This document shows positions 6,121-7,588 of a DNA stretch of 7,588 nt, piece by piece; the first letter of the stretch is position 1, and every line of letters starts with the position of its first letter. A program made the translations under genes and the position numbers. Source of the stretch: CAYPTI01 sp964413525 [NCBI: uncultured bacterium] (GTDB lineage Bacteria > T1Sed10-126); assembly GCA_964413525.1 (NCBI GenBank), contig CAYPTI010000032.1, forward strand, positions 6,970-14,557. The letters are read 5' to 3'. The notes beneath the pieces are model-generated. The model had not been told where the DNA came from. It did not search any database and worked only from the letters and a program-made list of their open reading frames with translations.

Positions 6121-7588
6121 ATGAGTTCCTCAAATGCCGTGAAGGCGGAACAGTCCGAAACCGTCCGCAGCCTGGCGGAACGCCAGGGGATCGAAGGGGC
6201 GGTCGGAGCCCGCACCGACGGTGGTCTGCTGGACCTGCGTGATGAGGTTGAGCCCGGTCAGACGGTTGACCTTTTGACTCCGGAGGACGAAGATGGTCGG
6301 TCGATTTACTGGCACACCACGGCCCACGTGCTGGCCCAGGCGGTCAAGATGTACTTCGGGGACGAGGCGGAGCAGGTCAAGCTGGGGGTGGGGCCTCCGA
6401 TCGAGGAGGGCTTCTACTACGATTTCGATCTCCCCCGGACCCTGTCGGAGGATGAACTGGACAACATCGAACGGATCATGGAGAACCTCATCCGTCAGGA
6501 CCTGCCGCTCGAGCGGCGGTACCTCCCGCGGGACGATGCCCTGGAGCACCTTGACCGGGAAAATGAGGAGTTGAAAGTAGAGCTGGCGGAGGACATGGAC
6601 GGAGACGAACTCAGTTTTTATCAACAGGGGGACTTCGAGGACCTGTGCGCCGGGCCCCATTTGCCCTCCACCGGAGCCATTGGGGCGGTGAAGCTGACCA
6701 AGCTTTCGGGTGCCTACTGGAAGGGCGATCAGGCGAACCGGGACCTGCAGCGGATCTACGGGATTTCCTTTCCGTCCGAGGAGGAAAAAGAACGCTACGA
6801 GAAACGGATCGAACTGGCCAAGCAGCGAGATCACCGAAAGCTCGGCCGGGATCTGGATCTGTTCCACATCGAGAACGAAATCGGTCCCGGCCTGGTGGTC
6901 TGGCATCCCAACGGTTCCTTCGTCCGATCCCGCCTGGAGGATTACTGGCGCGACCAGCACGAGGCGGAGGGCTACAGCCTCGTCCATACCCCGCACCTGG
7001 CCAACGAGGAGCTCTGGGAGACCAGCGGCCACCTGGAGCACTACGCCGACGACCTGTTTCCGGCCCTTGAACTGGACGATCGGAACTACCGCGTGAAACC
7101 GATGAACTGCCCCTTCCACGTTAAGATTTTCAACAGCGACACCCGCAGTTACCGTGATCTCCCGATACGGCTGGCCGAACTGGGGACGGTGTACCGGATG
7201 GAACGCTCCGGCGTCTTACACGGTCTCTTACGCGTGCGCGGGTTCACGCAGGACGACGCCCATATTTTCTGCGAGCCTGACCAGGTTCACGACGAAGTCG
7301 TCCGGGTGATGGAGTTTATCCAGGAGGTCCTGACCACCTTCGGGTTCGAGGACTACGAGGTCTTTGTCTCCACCCAGCCGGAGGATTACGTGGGTAGCCA
7401 GGACCGCTGGGACTTGGCCACGGACGGGCTCCGGGAGGCCCTGGAGACCGCCGGACTGGCCTACGAGATCGACCCGGGCGAAGGGGTTTTTTACGGCCCC
7501 AAGATCGATCTGAAGATTCGCGACTCGCTGGGACGTCGCTGGCAGTGCAGCACCGTCCAGGTTGACTTTAACCTGCCGGAACGGTTCG
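6121..7588 (+). CDS. thrS: Threonyl-tRNA synthetase, bacterial type, 3'-truncated by window
   Basis: The first 489 residues of a class II synthetase that charges tRNA-Thr with threonine; the family is usually about 640 residues, so the anticodon-binding domain and motif 3 lie beyond the window. The N-terminal TGS-like part (12-59) is short: TVRSLAERQG to GQTVDLLTPEDEDG aligns with the second half of a TGS domain, but the first beta-hairpin (PDGS) is missing, and an in-frame stop at 6112-6114 forbids an upstream extension. The editing domain is intact, with HTTAH (His65, His69) and CAGPH (Cys176, His180) forming the HxxxH/CxxxH site that removes mischarged serine. The catalytic core has Cys330 in PMNCPFH and His381 in QDDAHIF as zinc ligands, the motif 2 region VYRMERSG with Arg359, and RGFTQDD. 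The third zinc His would lie further on. A hairpin at 6010-6040 precedes the gene. Identification is secure. Confidence 0.96.
   Translation, partial: MSSSNAVKAEQSETVRSLAERQGIEGAVGARTDGGLLDLRDEVEPGQTVDLLTPEDEDGRSIYWHTTAHVLAQAVKMYFGDEAEQVKLGVGPPIEEGFYYDFDLPRTLSEDELDNIERIMENLIRQDLPLERRYLPRDDALEHLDRENEELKVELAEDMDGDELSFYQQGDFEDLCAGPHLPSTGAIGAVKLTKLSGAYWKGDQANRDLQRIYGISFPSEEEKERYEKRIELAKQRDHRKLGRDLDLFHIENEIGPGLVVWHPNGSFVRSRLEDYWRDQHEAEGYSLVHTPHLANEELWETSGHLEHYADDLFPALELDDRNYRVKPMNCPFHVKIFNSDTRSYRDLPIRLAELGTVYRMERSGVLHGLLRVRGFTQDDAHIFCEPDQVHDEVVRVMEFIQEVLTTFGFEDYEVFVSTQPEDYVGSQDRWDLATDGLREALETAGLAYEIDPGEGVFYGPKIDLKIRDSLGRRWQCSTVQVDFNLPERF

Noticed and set aside
6130-7119. Long open frame of 329 codons on the minus strand, antisense to thrS
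   Set aside because: It mirrors the third-position GC bias of thrS, has no recognisable motif, and lies fully within a secure gene.

Overview
The window is GC-rich and every credible gene lies on the + strand. The proteins are rich in Asp/Glu and use Arg more than Lys, the usual look of a salt-in halophile. One gene carries the full signature motif of archaeosine synthase, an archaeal tRNA-modification enzyme, and the succinate-semialdehyde dehydrogenase resembles haloarchaeal versions as I remember them. The threonyl-tRNA synthetase is of the bacterial type, which haloarchaea are also known to use, and several genes have Shine-Dalgarno sites. My best reading is a halophilic euryarchaeon. A halophilic bacterium with archaeal-type genes is not excluded, and I cannot place it more finely.

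Layout: (1) positions 1-5288 hold five co-directional genes: the 3' part of an isochorismatase-fold amidase, a class II aldolase/adducin-type lyase, a short protein with the DUF5591 (ArcS core) motif, an ATZ/TRZ-type amidohydrolase, and an NAD(P)-dependent succinate-semialdehyde dehydrogenase. Gaps are 41-124 nt. (2) 5289-5459 is non-coding; it starts with a nested hairpin right after the dehydrogenase stop codon and contains a T-rich tract that could be a terminator or a TATA-like promoter element. (3) 5460-5945 encodes a small zinc-ribbon membrane protein of unknown role. (4) 5946-6120 is the thrS leader and holds a second stable hairpin. (5) 6121 to the window end is thrS, cut off by the window.

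The amidase, lyase/decarboxylase, metal-dependent amidohydrolase and SSADH make chemical sense together. C-N bond hydrolysis, deamination or ring opening, decarboxylation or aldol cleavage, and final oxidation of succinic semialdehyde to succinate would suit catabolism of a nitrogen-containing compound such as an N-heterocycle or ureido compound. The substrate cannot be read from the sequence. The ArcS-core protein in the middle has no obvious catabolic job, and this is the most intriguing feature. It is either a bystander tRNA-modification gene or a DUF5591 protein used in another way.
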